Below are positions 1-11,420 of a DNA stretch of 64,000 nucleotides, piece by piece. A program made the position numbers and the translations under genes. The stretch's first letter is position 1. Each line of letters opens with the position of its first letter. The notes below the pieces were generated by a model. That model searched no databases and was not told the origin of the DNA. It saw only the letters and a list, made by a program, of their open reading frames with translations. This stretch comes from Propionivibrio limicola. Lineage in GTDB: Bacteria > Pseudomonadota > Gammaproteobacteria > Burkholderiales > Rhodocyclaceae. Where the stretch lies: NCBI RefSeq assembly GCF_009469695.1, contig NZ_SSSR01000005.1:62001-126000 (forward strand), written 5' to 3'.

Positions 1-1379
1 CCGTGGTCTTCGATGATCGCGTTGGCGATGGCCAGCCCGAGGCCGCTGCCGCCACTCGCGCGATCGCGCGCTTCATCGACCCGGTAAAGGCGTTCGGTCA
101 GGCTGGCCAGATGCTGCGGATCGACGCCGGGCGCCGAATCCTGCCATCGCAGGCACGCCTCACCGTGTTGCCGCGTCAGTTCGATGCGCAGACGGCGTGG
201 CGGATCGGTATAGCGCAAGGTGTTCTGCAGCAGGTTGCCGAGAACTTGCTGCAGGCGGATCTCGTCGCCGTGGATCAGCACGTCGGAGGCAAGTGACAAT
301 TCGACAGCCAGCCCACCTTCGGCAATCGTTTGCTGGCTTGCTTCCAGGCAATCGCGGACGACCTCCCCCAGATCGAGTTCGGCAAAGTGATAGCGCAACG
401 CCCCCAGGTCCGACAACGACAGCAGATGCAGATCCTCGACCAGCCGCGTCAGCCGGTTGCTCTCCTGCGCCAGAGAGTTCAGCCCGGCCCGTGTCAGCGG
501 TCGAACGCCGTCCTGCAAGGCTTCGATTTCCGCACGCAAGGTGGTCAATGGCGTGCGCAATTCATGCGCGATGTCGGCGATCCACTGCCGGCGGGAACGC
601 TGGACGCTCTCCAGAGCACTGGCCAGATTGTTGAAATCGGTCGACAGCTGGGCGAATTCGTCGTGGCCGACCACCGCGATGCGCGTGCCGTAATCGCCCT
701 CCGCCAACCGGTTGGCTCCGTTGCGCAGGGCGTTGAGGCGACGCGCCAGCCAGTGCGCGATCAAGGCCGCATTGATCAGCACCGCCGCCAGCATGCCGAT
801 GGCGATGGCGAGAAAGCGGTGCGCCTGCTGTCGCTGGAATACCTGCTCCAGCGACTCGACCATCGCCAGCCGCGGAATGTACGCCAGATAGCCGACGACC
901 TCGCCATCGACTTCGATCGTCTTGCGCAACGCCTGCTCGACGCGGTCCGCCGGACCGATCAGAACCTCGCCGTCGCGGTCGAGCAACAGCATGCGCGGGT
1001 CGATGGTCAGCGCCGGTGGCGGCGCGCTCCTTTCCTCTCCCGCCATCGGACGCTCTCCATGCGGATGGCGCAAATAGCGGCTGTTTCCTAACACCTCCTC
1101 GCGCAGCATGCTCTGCCAACGCGGCTTATCGTCGGCGATCCACGTCCAGTCGGCCGCGTGCTCGCGATAGCCGTCGGCAAGTCGCTGAATCAACGGCGTC
1201 AGGCGCGCTTCATCGGCCTTGTTCAGGTATTCGAGCAGCCCGCGATCGAAGCTGTGGCTGTAGATCTGGTAGGCCGCAACGACGAGTACGATATTCGCCC
1301 CGGCGATCGCCAGAAAGAGTTTGACGCCCAGCGTATACAGGTGACGGCGCCAGCCTTTTGGGTGACGGGGTGGGTTCAT
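1..1379 (-). CDS. Sensor histidine kinase, BaeS-like (C-terminal end cut by window edge)
   Basis: An inner-membrane sensor kinase that would autophosphorylate and pass phosphate to a partner regulator outside the window. I read it directly from the minus strand: start ATG at 1379, 459 codons visible, no stop before base 1. There is an N-terminal membrane segment (about residues 13-32), a periplasmic stretch, a second membrane segment (about 165-185), a HAMP-like linker, an H-box HELRTP with His272, an N-box (NLLQNTLRY), a variant G1 box (DSAPG) and a G2 box (SGLGLAI). It stops within the ATPase domain. It is divergent from the macAB-tolC-type operon across 116 bp, which suggests it controls that pump. 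This is inferred from position and from BaeS practice in efflux control. Confidence 0.88.
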   Translation of the reverse strand, partial: MNPPRHPKGWRRHLYTLGVKLFLAIAGANIVLVVAAYQIYSHSFDRGLLEYLNKADEARLTPLIQRLADGYREHAADWTWIADDKPRWQSMLREEVLGNSRYLRHPHGERPMAGEERSAPPPALTIDPRMLLLDRDGEVLIGPADRVEQALRKTIEVDGEVVGYLAYIPRLAMVESLEQVFQRQQAHRFLAIAIGMLAAVLINAALIAHWLARRLNALRNGANRLAEGDYGTRIAVVGHDEFAQLSTDFNNLASALESVQRSRRQWIADIAHELRTPLTTLRAEIEALQDGVRPLTRAGLNSLAQESNRLTRLVEDLHLLSLSDLGALRYHFAELDLGEVVRDCLEASQQTIAEGGLAVELSLASDVLIHGDEIRLQQVLGNLLQNTLRYTDPPRRLRIELTRQHGEACLRWQDSAPGVDPQHLASLTERLYRVDEARDRASGGSGLGLAIANAIIEDH

Positions 1380-1495
1380 ATGCGGAGTGAAGACCAGAGA
1401 CGCAACAAAGCGTAAATGATAATCCATCCCAATTGCTTCCTTAATTTCTTGTTAACTTCCGGCTCGTTTATCGAAATTTATTCGAGCGGAGCGAT

Positions 1496-2905
1496 ATGGA
1501 TAGAAAAGAGGGTCAGAGCAAGCTACGCGGGCTTGCCGGTCGGGTTCTCGCCCGCGTTTCTCCCCCGGCACTCGGTCTTTTGATCGTTTTTGCCGGCGGC
1601 GGGCTTTTGCTGGGCACGTGGTCATGGAGCAGGAACGGCCAGGCATCGGAAGAGTTCATCAGCGTCGAGGTACGCCGAGGCGATATCAAGGATCTCGTTG
1701 CGGCCACCGGCGCGCTGCAACCCCGGGATTACGTCGATGTCGGGGCGCAGGTATCGGGGCAGTTGAAGAAAATCCATGTCGAGGTCGGGCAAACGGTCAA
1801 GGAAGGCGAACTGCTGGCCGAGATCGATGCCGAGCAGTCGGCCGCCAAGGTCGAAGCCGCCCTCGCCCAGTTGCGTTCGCTGGATGCCCAGTTGGAGCAA
1901 AAGAGGCTGAGTCTGGTCAAGACCGAACGCGATCTTGCGCGCTTCCGCAACCTGGTCGCCGAGGAAGCCGCCACGGTCGAAAGCCTACAAAACGCGGAAA
2001 CCGAGGTCGCCAACATGAAGGCGCAGATGGCCCAGTTGCGCGCCCAGATCGATCAGCTCCGGGCGACGACGCGCGTCGAGCAAGCCAACCTCAAATACAC
2101 CAAGATCTACGCGCCGATGTCCGGCACGGTGGTCAGCATCGCCGCGAAAAAAGGCCAGACTCTGAACACCAACCAGTCGGCGCCCACGCTGATGCGCATC
2201 GCCGACCTGGCGGTGATGAACGTGCAGACGCAGGTTTCCGAAGCCGACGTGAGCAAATTGGAGATGGGCATGGAAGCTTACTTCACGACACTGGGCGGTC
2301 AGGGGCGGCGCTGGTACGGCAAGCTGATGAAGATCGAGCCGACGCCGACCGTCACCAACAACGTCGTTCTCTACAACGCCCTGTTCGAGGTGCCCAACGA
2401 CACCGGGATGCTGATGACCCAGATGACCGCGCAGGTGTTTTTCGTCGTAGCGCAGGTTCACAAGGTGCTGGTCATCCCGATGTCGGCTCTGAGCCAGCTC
2501 GGGCCAGCCGATGAAACGAAATCCCCACGCAGCAAAGCAGAAGGTGAAGCACGAGTGGGGCGTCGCGATGGCGCTAGCGAACAACGCCAACGCCGCACAC
2601 CGGATTCTTCGGCCCCCAAGGGGCAACACGAGGCGCGGGTTCGGGTGCTCCTGTCCGATGGCTCGATCGAGGAACGCAAGGTGAAGATCGGCGTCAGCAA
2701 CCGCATTCACGCCGAGGTCATCTCCGGCCTGAAGGAAGGAGACAAGGTCGTGGCCGGCGTGCGTACACAGGAAAAATCGTCGGAAAAAGCCCAGGACAAG
2801 GCACGCGGCCAGGATTCATCGAATCGCCAGTCGGCCATGCAGCAGCCGATGCCCGGCGTGCCGGGTATGCCGGGTGGCGCAGGTGGCATGAGTCGGGGTC
2901 GATAA
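1496..2905 (+). CDS. macA: Periplasmic adaptor subunit of MacAB-type efflux pump
   Basis: Membrane-fusion (HlyD-family) protein that would link the MacB-type ABC transporter to the outer-membrane channel. 469 aa. A hydrophobic anchor lies at about residues 23-42. A biotinyl-lipoyl-like half-motif follows ([18 protein letters not shown]), then a long charged coiled-coil hairpin (about 110-200) and the second lipoyl half ([11 protein letters not shown]). Two oddities lie late in the protein: a hydrophilic insert rich in Arg, Glu and Ser at about 340-380 inside the beta-barrel region, and a Met/Gly/Pro-rich tail. The stop at 2905 is one base before the macB start, so the two are co-translated. 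Substrate cannot be read from sequence; macrolides, lipopeptides and siderophores are known for the family. Confidence 0.9.
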   Translation: MDRKEGQSKLRGLAGRVLARVSPPALGLLIVFAGGGLLLGTWSWSRNGQASEEFISVEVRRGDIKDLVAATGALQPRDYVDVGAQVSGQLKKIHVEVGQTVKEGELLAEIDAEQSAAKVEAALAQLRSLDAQLEQKRLSLVKTERDLARFRNLVAEEAATVESLQNAETEVANMKAQMAQLRAQIDQLRATTRVEQANLKYTKIYAPMSGTVVSIAAKKGQTLNTNQSAPTLMRIADLAVMNVQTQVSEADVSKLEMGMEAYFTTLGGQGRRWYGKLMKIEPTPTVTNNVVLYNALFEVPNDTGMLMTQMTAQVFFVVAQVHKVLVIPMSALSQLGPADETKSPRSKAEGEARVGRRDGASEQRQRRTPDSSAPKGQHEARVRVLLSDGSIEERKVKIGVSNRIHAEVISGLKEGDKVVAGVRTQEKSSEKAQDKARGQDSSNRQSAMQQPMPGVPGMPGGAGGMSRGR

Positions 2906-2906
2906 G

Positions 2907-4883
<1,977 letters not shown>

Positions 4884-4891
4884 AAAATCCA

Positions 4892-6304
4892 ATGATCGTC
4901 AAAGACTCACCGCGTTTCAGCCGTTCCCTGACGGCGATGGCGACGGCGCTCGCGCTCCAGCTCGGTGCGTGCACCATCCACGAACCCACTTCGTTGCCAC
5001 GGATGCAACTGCCGGAAAAATGGAGCGAATCGGTCCCGACCGGGGCGGCGCTCACCGGCGTCGAGGCCGATTGGTGGAAGGGCTTTGCCTCCACCGAACT
5101 CAATCGCCTCGTCGACATCGCGCTCAAGGACAATCCCGATCTGCTGATTTCAGCCGAACGTATCCGGCAAGCCGAGATTGCTCTGGGCATCACGCAGGCT
5201 TCCCGCCTGCCGAATGTCGGCCTGAGCGCCGGCAGTTCGCAAAGCCGCCGCACGCCGGACGGCGAGTCGACTACGCGCACCGAGGCCAGCAGCCTCGGCG
5301 TGTCGGTCAGTTACGAAGTCGATCTGTGGGGAAAGATCGCGGCGAACGTCGCGGCCGGCGAAGCAAGCCTGAAGTCGACGCGTTTCGATTACGAGGCGTC
5401 CCGGCTGTCGCTGATCGCCAGCGTCGCCAGCGTCCACTTCCAGTCGCTGACGGCGAGTGAGCGGCTGCGCATTGCGCAGGAAAACCTCTCGCTCGCGCAA
5501 CGCATTCTCGCCATTGTCGAAGCGCGCCACCGGAATGGCATCGCCACCCGCCTCGATGTCTCGCAGCAACGCACTACCGTCCTGTCGGCACAAGCGGCCC
5601 TGATTCCGCTCGCCGTGCAGGTGCGCCAACTGCATTCGGCGCTCGCCCTGCTGCTCGGTCAAATACCGCAGCAAGCCGCCTTCGCCGACGAGGAATTGTC
5701 GCGGCTGAGCATTCCGGTAATCGCCCCGGAAATGCCGCCGGCGCTGCTGACGCGCCGCCCGGACATCGCGGCGGCCGAAGCAACGCTGGCCGCCAACGAC
5801 GCCAACGTCGCCGCCGCGCGTGCCGCCCTCCTGCCGAGCGCTTCGCTGTCGCTCTCCGGCAGCCTGAGCAGCGCCGTGCTGCTCGATCTGGCCAGCCCGA
5901 CGCGCAGTGTCTCCACCGCCTTGTCGCTGGCGCAGAACATTTTCGACGGCGGCAAGCTGCGTCTGCAAACCGAAAGCGCACGTTCGCAACGCGCCGTGCA
6001 GATCATCACCTACTCGAAAACGGTACGAACCGCGCTCAAGGAAGTCGACGACGGACTCGGCAACATCGAAAAATCCGAACGTCAGGAAGCGGCCCAGCAA
6101 GCCGTGCTGGAGCAATCTTCACGCTCGCTACGCCTCGCCGGGTTGCAATACCGCGAAGGCACCGGCCAATTGCTCTCGGTGCTGGAGGCCCAGAAAACCG
6201 TTTTCTCCGCCCGCGACCAGCTGGCCACCCTGCGGCTGGCCCGGTTGCAGGCGGTGATCGATTTGAGCAAGGCGCTGGGCGGCGGTTGGCGGAATGAACT
6301 TTGA
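4892..6304 (+). CDS. TolC/NodT-type outer-membrane efflux lipoprotein
   Basis: Outer-membrane channel of the MacAB-type pump, NodT family. The open frame runs far upstream through macB in another frame, but the real start is ATG 4892: it gives a lipoprotein signal with lipobox L-G-A-C (Cys27) and a normal length of 470 aa. Family hallmarks are WWKGFASTELNRLV near the N-terminus, repeated helical coiled-coil halves, and the SYEVDLWGKIAANV and LAQNIFDGGKL blocks found in both structural repeats. It is the last gene of the operon. The fit to the family is strong; only the exported compound is unknown. Confidence 0.92.
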   Translation: MIVKDSPRFSRSLTAMATALALQLGACTIHEPTSLPRMQLPEKWSESVPTGAALTGVEADWWKGFASTELNRLVDIALKDNPDLLISAERIRQAEIALGITQASRLPNVGLSAGSSQSRRTPDGESTTRTEASSLGVSVSYEVDLWGKIAANVAAGEASLKSTRFDYEASRLSLIASVASVHFQSLTASERLRIAQENLSLAQRILAIVEARHRNGIATRLDVSQQRTTVLSAQAALIPLAVQVRQLHSALALLLGQIPQQAAFADEELSRLSIPVIAPEMPPALLTRRPDIAAAEATLAANDANVAAARAALLPSASLSLSGSLSSAVLLDLASPTRSVSTALSLAQNIFDGGKLRLQTESARSQRAVQIITYSKTVRTALKEVDDGLGNIEKSERQEAAQQAVLEQSSRSLRLAGLQYREGTGQLLSVLEAQKTVFSARDQLATLRLARLQAVIDLSKALGGGWRNEL

Positions 6305-6386
6305 CGCCTCGCGTTACGAGCGGCGCCAGATCGCCGTCGACGGCCAGCCCCTCCCCGCATCACTCGCAGTAATGGCTATTCAGACA

Positions 6387-6770
6387 TTACATCCAGCTGG
6401 GCGTGCCTTCGGCCGGCACGCCATCGGTTTCAGTGAACTGGTTCAGGCTGTTGGCTTTGCTCTGGATACAAACGAAGCGCAGCGAGCTGCCGGCATCCGC
6501 CTTGATGCAGCGTTTGGCGACCGGATCGACACGCAAGACATCGCCTTCGCACAGAGCCAGCTCTTCGCCATCGAGATAGAACAGCCCTTTGCCGGAGAGG
6601 ATCAGATACACCTCTTCGTTTTGCTGATGCGCGTGCACAAACGGAACCGCCACGCCTGCCGGCAGCTCGTTGATGGAAACTTCCGAGCCGGTCAGGGCAA
6701 GGTCGTTGTGCAGGGTGATACGGCCGAGTGTTTTGATATCGCCGAGTGTGATGCGTTTGTAGTTAGCCAT
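6387..6770 (-). CDS. Cupin-domain protein
   Basis: Small single-domain beta-barrel protein, 127 aa. The first cupin motif is visible as VHAHQQNEEVYLILSGKG, giving two His and a Glu as likely metal ligands, and the second as GDVLRVDPVAKRCIKA. In the second motif the usual His is not obvious, so metal binding may be partial. It is the last gene in a minus-strand group with a tautomerase and an exported hydrolase. Function cannot be fixed; the setting suggests detoxification or catabolism of a small molecule. Confidence 0.8.
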   Translation of the reverse strand: MANYKRITLGDIKTLGRITLHNDLALTGSEVSINELPAGVAVPFVHAHQQNEEVYLILSGKGLFYLDGEELALCEGDVLRVDPVAKRCIKADAGSSLRFVCIQSKANSLNQFTETDGVPAEGTPSWM

Positions 6771-6859
6771 GTTTTCTACTTTCCGTTGAGAGGTTGGATC
6801 GATTATTTCGCCACGGGTGCGGTCGAAAAACTGTAGTGCGAGAACTTCCGGATTGGCGA

Positions 6860-7042
6860 TCAGCCGCCGAACAATTGGCCTGCCCCGGCCCAGTCTGAAG
6901 GCGCCAAGTCTTCGAAAATGACGTAGATGTACTTCGGATCAGTCCCGGTATTGCGGACGATGCTTTCCGTAATTTCGGCAGCGACCGCTTGTTTTGTGGG
7001 GGTGTCTTTCCCTTCGAACCAGCTGACACGTACGACGGGCAT
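6860..7042 (-). CDS. 4-oxalocrotonate tautomerase-family protein
   Basis: 60 aa, the usual size of the 4-oxalocrotonate tautomerase superfamily. Pro2 directly after the initiator Met is the catalytic base once Met is removed. The rest (PVVRVSWFEGKD, then AAEITESIVRNTG and YIYVIFEDL) matches the beta-alpha-beta fold. A strong ribosome site, AGGAG, lies about 7 nt before the start. It sits between the alpha/beta hydrolase and the cupin gene on the same strand. Substrate unknown; members isomerise enol acids or dehalogenate acrylates. Confidence 0.85.
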   Translation of the reverse strand: MPVVRVSWFEGKDTPTKQAVAAEITESIVRNTGTDPKYIYVIFEDLAPSDWAGAGQLFGG

Positions 7043-7090
7043 GAATATCTCCTTGCGTGGAAAAATGGTGGGAAATGAGCGTCAGATTGA

Positions 7091-8158
7091 TCAACGCTCA
7101 AGAAAATCGCGAAGGTCTTCCGTGAACTTGAACGGGTTCTTGAACATGAGGAAGTGGTCGCCCTGTTCTTCTTTGCGATAGACATGGAGCGAGGCATTCG
7201 GGATGACCGAGGCCATCCAGCGCTGGCTGGGTACGTTGGCGCTGTACTCCCCGGTAAAAATGGCCACGGGCAGATCAATCTTGTGCCGAATGACATCGCG
7301 CCAGTCGTTCGTGACATGGTCGAACAGGATCAGCGACAGGTACTTCGGATCGTTCTTGATGAATTCCGCCACGAATTTCTCCGAGTTCTCGTAATACGGA
7401 GAATCCATGGCCACGTAGCGCTCAAACAACTTCGTGTCGGCAATCAGGCTATTCACTGGGATACCGGCCGTGAAAGCGGCGATCATGCGCTCCGGCGAGG
7501 TCGTCATTCCACCGGCTTCCAGTCTTTCCTGTTCCGACCAATCGGCATGGGAATAAATGGAGATAGGCTCATCGACAAAGATGGCCTTGCGCATGGCTTG
7601 ACTGCCGAACAGGTCGATGTAATTCCACAGGACGGAGGCACCCATCGACCAGCCCAGATAATCTGCCGATTTCAAACCGAGGTGATCGCCGAACTCCTTT
7701 ACGTCCATCGCGTAACGCGAGATGCGCAGGCCGTAGTCGCCCCGCTCGGAGAGTCCCTGATTGCGCGGGTCCAGCACATAGACGCGGTAATGCTTGCTGA
7801 GCAGGTACATCACGTTGATGAACTCGGCGCCGCCCGCCGACCAGCCGGGGATGATCACCAGTGGCTTGCCTTCGCCTGCTTCCCAGTAGGCGAGCTTCAC
7901 GCCATCGCTGGTCTTGAAGCTGTTGATTTGCAAGGCCGTGAAGTCCGACAACCTGGCCGGCAAGCCTGCCAGCGTGTTGGGAAAGGTAAAGTCGCGCCCC
8001 AACACGTCGATGGCCGGCGCCGCCAGCGCAAGGCTGGACGAAACGATCAGGGAAAGCGCATACAGCGCTGTACGGATACCGCATCCGACGGCTCCGTGAC
8101 CGATTTTGTCCGCCAGGACTGCACCCATATTGCCCGTTCTGCTGATGGCAATTTTCAT
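7091..8158 (-). CDS. Exported alpha/beta hydrolase
   Basis: 355 aa. The N-terminus carries basic residues followed by a hydrophobic run ending in LALAAP, a likely Sec signal peptide or membrane anchor (about residues 28-48). The mature part has the oxyanion motif IPGWSAGG, the nucleophile elbow G-W-S-M-G with Ser171, and a C-terminal QGDHFLMF whose His should complete the triad. It therefore hydrolyses an ester or similar bond in the periplasm. It is divergent from a LysR regulator across 101 bp that contains a dyad, so it is probably the main target of that regulator. An internal Met at residue 11 is an alternative start. Confidence 0.84.
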   Translation of the reverse strand: MKIAISRTGNMGAVLADKIGHGAVGCGIRTALYALSLIVSSSLALAAPAIDVLGRDFTFPNTLAGLPARLSDFTALQINSFKTSDGVKLAYWEAGEGKPLVIIPGWSAGGAEFINVMYLLSKHYRVYVLDPRNQGLSERGDYGLRISRYAMDVKEFGDHLGLKSADYLGWSMGASVLWNYIDLFGSQAMRKAIFVDEPISIYSHADWSEQERLEAGGMTTSPERMIAAFTAGIPVNSLIADTKLFERYVAMDSPYYENSEKFVAEFIKNDPKYLSLILFDHVTNDWRDVIRHKIDLPVAIFTGEYSANVPSQRWMASVIPNASLHVYRKEEQGDHFLMFKNPFKFTEDLRDFLER

Positions 8159-8220
8159 CGTTTTCTCTCGCTAAAAGACCCAGTGCCCGCACTTTAAGAC
8201 TTGAAACCCCTATGGATAAA

Positions 8221-8236
8221 TGGTCAAAATTGACCA
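8221..8236. promoter_or_regulatory. Dyad between hydrolase and LysR gene, candidate LysR operator
   Basis: TGGTCAA and TTGACCA are exact reverse complements separated by AA. The dyad lies in the 101-bp divergent intergenic region, 24 bp upstream of the LysR start and 62 bp upstream of the hydrolase start. The position suits a LysR-type recognition site. Inference from symmetry and position only. Confidence 0.5.
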
Positions 8237-8259
8237 TCACTTGAAATGGAGTGTTTCAA

Positions 8260-9192
8260 ATGGACAGACTGCTCAGCATGAGCGTATTTGCCAAAGCGGT
8301 GGAACTTGGGTCTTTTTCTGCGGCGGGAGAGATCTTGAGGATGTCCTCCCAGTTGGTTGGCAAGCATGTGCAGACGCTGGAGCAGCATCTGGGCATCCGT
8401 CTGATCAATCGCACGACACGACGGCACCACCTCACGGAGGCAGGCCTGGCCTTCTACGAACGGGTGAAAATCATTCTCGCGGAAGTCGAAGCCGCCGAGG
8501 GAATGGCCGCCATGAGCATCGGAACCCCTCGGGGACGATTGCGTATCAATGCCCCAGTCTCGTTCGGCATCCACGCCTTGTCCAAACGTTTGCCTGAATA
8601 CATGGCCGCGTATCCCGAAGTATCGGTCGACATATCGCTGTCAAACCGATTCATCGACCTCATCGACGAAGGTTTCGATGTGGCATTTAGAGTCGGAGAA
8701 CTGTCGGATAGCGGCCTTATCGCCCGAGCCCTTGCGCCTTATCGCCTGCGGCTGTGTGCAGCGCCATCCTATCTGGCGAATCATCCGCCGATTACGCATC
8801 CGAACGACCTGGCACGGCACGAATGTTTAGGATTTTCGTACACCGAGTTGCGCACGCGCTGGACGTTCGAGGGGCCGGACGGCGAAATGACCGTACCTGT
8901 TTCCGGAAAGTTGATGGTCGATAGTGGGGAAGCTTTGCTGACGGTGGCACGGGCCGGCATGGGCCTGCTGCTTCAACCTTGTGAATTGGTCAGAGAGGAT
9001 CTGGCGGCCGGCAGACTCGTCGAGGTACTTCCCGACTACCCCATCCCCACGCGCCCCTTTCACATTCTCTACACCCCCGACCGGCGAATGACGCCGAAGT
9101 TGCGGAGTTTTATCGACTTTGCCGTCGCAGCGTTCGGGATAAATGTTCAAGCGAACGTCGATTCAACAGGCATTCAGATAGCCCGAAGGTGA
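8260..9192 (+). CDS. LysR-family transcriptional regulator
   Basis: DNA-binding regulator of 310 aa. The winged helix-turn-helix is in the first 60 residues (FAKAVELGSFSAAGEIL, then LGIRLINRTTRR). A periplasmic-binding-like effector domain follows. I chose ATG 8260 over the in-frame GTG at 8251 because GGAG at 8248-8251 is ideally placed for it. It is divergent from the exported hydrolase, the classic arrangement of a LysR protein and its target. A hydrolase substrate or product would be the natural inducer, which is inference. Confidence 0.92.
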   Translation: MDRLLSMSVFAKAVELGSFSAAGEILRMSSQLVGKHVQTLEQHLGIRLINRTTRRHHLTEAGLAFYERVKIILAEVEAAEGMAAMSIGTPRGRLRINAPVSFGIHALSKRLPEYMAAYPEVSVDISLSNRFIDLIDEGFDVAFRVGELSDSGLIARALAPYRLRLCAAPSYLANHPPITHPNDLARHECLGFSYTELRTRWTFEGPDGEMTVPVSGKLMVDSGEALLTVARAGMGLLLQPCELVREDLAAGRLVEVLPDYPIPTRPFHILYTPDRRMTPKLRSFIDFAVAAFGINVQANVDSTGIQIARR

Positions 9193-9267
9193 CATTCAAG
9201 GACGGGTAGCAGAATGGCCGCTTTAGCGTAACGGCAAGCAGCATCAATTTTTTTGCACATTTCTAGT

Positions 9268-9282
9268 TAATAATAACTCTCG
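9268..9282 (+). promoter_or_regulatory. Weak Fur-like box before the DUF3649-PepSY-DUF3325 operon
   Basis: TAATAATAACTCTCG matches about 10 of 14 positions of the 7-1-7 Fur pattern TGATAAT-N-ATTATCA. It lies 30 bp before the first gene of an operon whose families are linked to iron uptake. Weak by itself; context raises it. Confidence 0.35.
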
Positions 9283-9311
9283 TTACGTTATTTGAGGTTT
9301 AGGATCGTCCC

Positions 9312-9626
9312 ATGGCTTCAACACTCAACTTTGTCTCGTTCGCCGATCGGCGGCCCAGACTGAACACCGCCTTGCGTTCCCTGCTGGCGATCTTCGGCGG
9401 CTACGGACTGGCGGCGCTGACCTCCGCGACGCTGGCGCTCGCGTTGCCGCTGGCGCGTGTCGATGCGGTGATGGCGGCAACGATGATCGCTTTCTTCGTC
9501 TACCTGCTGGCAGTTATCTGGGCTTTCGCCACGGCGACGCTGGCCCGGGCGTTTGGCGGTCTGCTGCTGCCGGCCGGCATTCTGGCGATCTGCTTCGCCG
9601 CCTTGCCCAAAGGAGTTCCGGCATGA
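9312..9626 (+). CDS. DUF3649 small membrane protein
   Basis: 104 aa with three predicted membrane helices (about residues 24-45, 52-72 and 80-98). Composition and layout match the DUF3649 family, usually found just before PepSY and DUF3325 membrane proteins next to TonB-dependent siderophore receptors. Its stop overlaps the start of the PepSY gene by 4 bp, so translation is coupled. Biochemical role unknown; family context suggests iron acquisition. Confidence 0.8.
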   Translation: MASTLNFVSFADRRPRLNTALRSLLAIFGGYGLAALTSATLALALPLARVDAVMAATMIAFFVYLLAVIWAFATATLARAFGGLLLPAGILAICFAALPKGVPA

Positions 9627-11404
9627 GATTCGACCAGCCGCGCTATTTTCGCCAGTCGATGTCCTGGGTGCACACCTGGACCGGCCTGCTGATGGGATGG
9701 CTGTTGTTCGCCGTCTATGTCACCGGCAGCCTGTCCTACTTCCGCAACGAGATCACGCTCTGGATGCAGCCCGAGCTGCATGCGGCCACACCCGACGCCA
9801 ACTGGCTGCCGAGGGCCATCAACTTGCTGAACGAGCAGGGAAGCAAGGCGCAGCAATGGACGATCAACCCGCCCGGGCCGCGCAGTTCGGTCGTCGGCCT
9901 GTCGTACCGGGAAGGTACGCCGGGCGGCCGACAGCAAGAAATGGGCGGCGCCGCCAATGGCCCGCAAGGCCAACAGGGGCAACAAAACCAGCAAGGTCAG
10001 CCGCCCGAGCGGGATCGCGGCGTCAAACGCCTGACGATGGACCCGGCGACCGGCGAGGTCCTTGAGGCGCGCACCACGGCCGGCGGCAATTTCCTTTACC
10101 GCTTCCACTACCAGCTGCACGGCATGGACCGGATGTGGGGTCGCTGGATCGTCGGCATTGCGACGATGCTGATGTTCATCGCGATCATCACCGGCGTCAT
10201 CGTGCACCGGAACATCTTCAAGGATTTCTTCACTTTCCGGCCGGCCAAGGGCAAGCGTTCCTGGCTCGACGGACATAACGCCACCGGCGTCCTCGCCCTA
10301 CCCTTCCACATCCTCATCACGTTTTCCGGTCTGTTGCTGCTCGCCGCGCAACTGATGCCCTGGGCGGCCGATGCACTGTACGCTGGCGATCGGCGCGCCT
10401 ACATGCAGGACGTACGCGGTGGCGGCGCGGGACGCGAAACGCCGGCCGTCGCCGGTCAGACCGCTCAGGCGGGCGGGCGTGGCGAGGAACGTGAAAGGGG
10501 AAGCGAAGATGGCCGTCGCGGTGATCGTGCTAATCGTGGCGGAGGCAAAGAACCGGCTGCGCTGACCGACCTTCGTCCCTTATACGCGCAAGCGCTGCAC
10601 CAGTGGCCGAAACAGGGTGTCGGCGCCATCGTCGTGACCAATCCGGGCAAGTCGAATGCCACCGTTGAAATACGTCAGGCCTTCGGCGAACAACTGACGG
10701 CGCGCGGCGGCGCCGAACGCCTGCTGTTCAACGGACTGACCGGCGAGTCGCTGGAAACGCTCGAAACTCCGACCACGCAGGCGCCCTCCTTCACCCGCTC
10801 GATCTGGAACGTATTAACGACGGTGCATGAAGGCCGCTTCGCCACGGCGATGGTGCGCTGGCTGCTCTTCCTCTGCGGCGTACTCGGCTCGGCGATGGTC
10901 GCCAGCGGCCTCGTACTCTGGGTGGTGTCGAGACAAAAGGAACGCCAGGCGCTCGGTCGTGCGCCGCTTGGACATCGCTTTGTGGAAATCATGAACGTCG
11001 GCGCGGTCAGCGGGCTGCTTCTCGCCATTGCCGCTTTCTTCTGGGCCAACCGCCTCATCCCCGCCGCGCTCGAGAACCGCAGCGCTCTGGAAATCCAGAC
11101 TTTCTTCGTCATCTGGGGACTCGCCTTCGTGCACGCCTTGCTGCGTCGCCACAAACAGGCCTGGGTCGAGCAGCTTTCGGCAGGCGCGGCCATGTTCGTG
11201 CTCATACCGATGCTCAACGGACTGACCGGCGGCGCGCATTTGGGACGCAGCTTGCTGCAAGGGCACTGGCAAGTGGCCAGCTTTGACATCGCCGTATTCG
11301 TGACAGGAATCCTGATGCTGTTCATCGCCTACCGCTTGCACCTCTACGTCCCCAAACCGTCTAAAAAAGGTTCGAACGGTTTGGCGATCGCCGAATCCAC
11401 CTAA
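9623..11404 (+). CDS. PepSY-associated transmembrane protein (iron-uptake associated)
   Basis: 593-aa inner-membrane protein of the PepSY_TM family. The N-terminal helix block contains SWVHTWTGLLMGWLLFAVYVTGSLSYF, followed by a periplasmic PepSY part, and later helices with the HDG/HN motif around the second membrane segment. Many family members are thought to reduce or release iron from siderophores at the inner membrane. Two unusual hydrophilic inserts occur: a Gln/Gly repeat near residues 113-128 and an Arg/Glu/Gly-rich stretch near 280-312. Middle gene of a three-gene operon. Confidence 0.85.
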   Translation: MRFDQPRYFRQSMSWVHTWTGLLMGWLLFAVYVTGSLSYFRNEITLWMQPELHAATPDANWLPRAINLLNEQGSKAQQWTINPPGPRSSVVGLSYREGTPGGRQQEMGGAANGPQGQQGQQNQQGQPPERDRGVKRLTMDPATGEVLEARTTAGGNFLYRFHYQLHGMDRMWGRWIVGIATMLMFIAIITGVIVHRNIFKDFFTFRPAKGKRSWLDGHNATGVLALPFHILITFSGLLLLAAQLMPWAADALYAGDRRAYMQDVRGGGAGRETPAVAGQTAQAGGRGEERERGSEDGRRGDRANRGGGKEPAALTDLRPLYAQALHQWPKQGVGAIVVTNPGKSNATVEIRQAFGEQLTARGGAERLLFNGLTGESLETLETPTTQAPSFTRSIWNVLTTVHEGRFATAMVRWLLFLCGVLGSAMVASGLVLWVVSRQKERQALGRAPLGHRFVEIMNVGAVSGLLLAIAAFFWANRLIPAALENRSALEIQTFFVIWGLAFVHALLRRHKQAWVEQLSAGAAMFVLIPMLNGLTGGAHLGRSLLQGHWQVASFDIAVFVTGILMLFIAYRLHLYVPKPSKKGSNGLAIAEST

Positions 11405-11420
11405 ATTCCAAGGAGTTAAT

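Noticed and set aside
330-1091. 253-aa plus-strand ORF at the left edge
   Set aside because: The minus strand here encodes a kinase with H, N and G boxes in order; the plus frame is its shadow.
9968-10012. Tandem repeat or CRISPR-like pattern in Gln/Gly codons of the PepSY gene
   Set aside because: Short imperfect coding repeat giving a Gln/Gly linker; no spacers or regular unit length.
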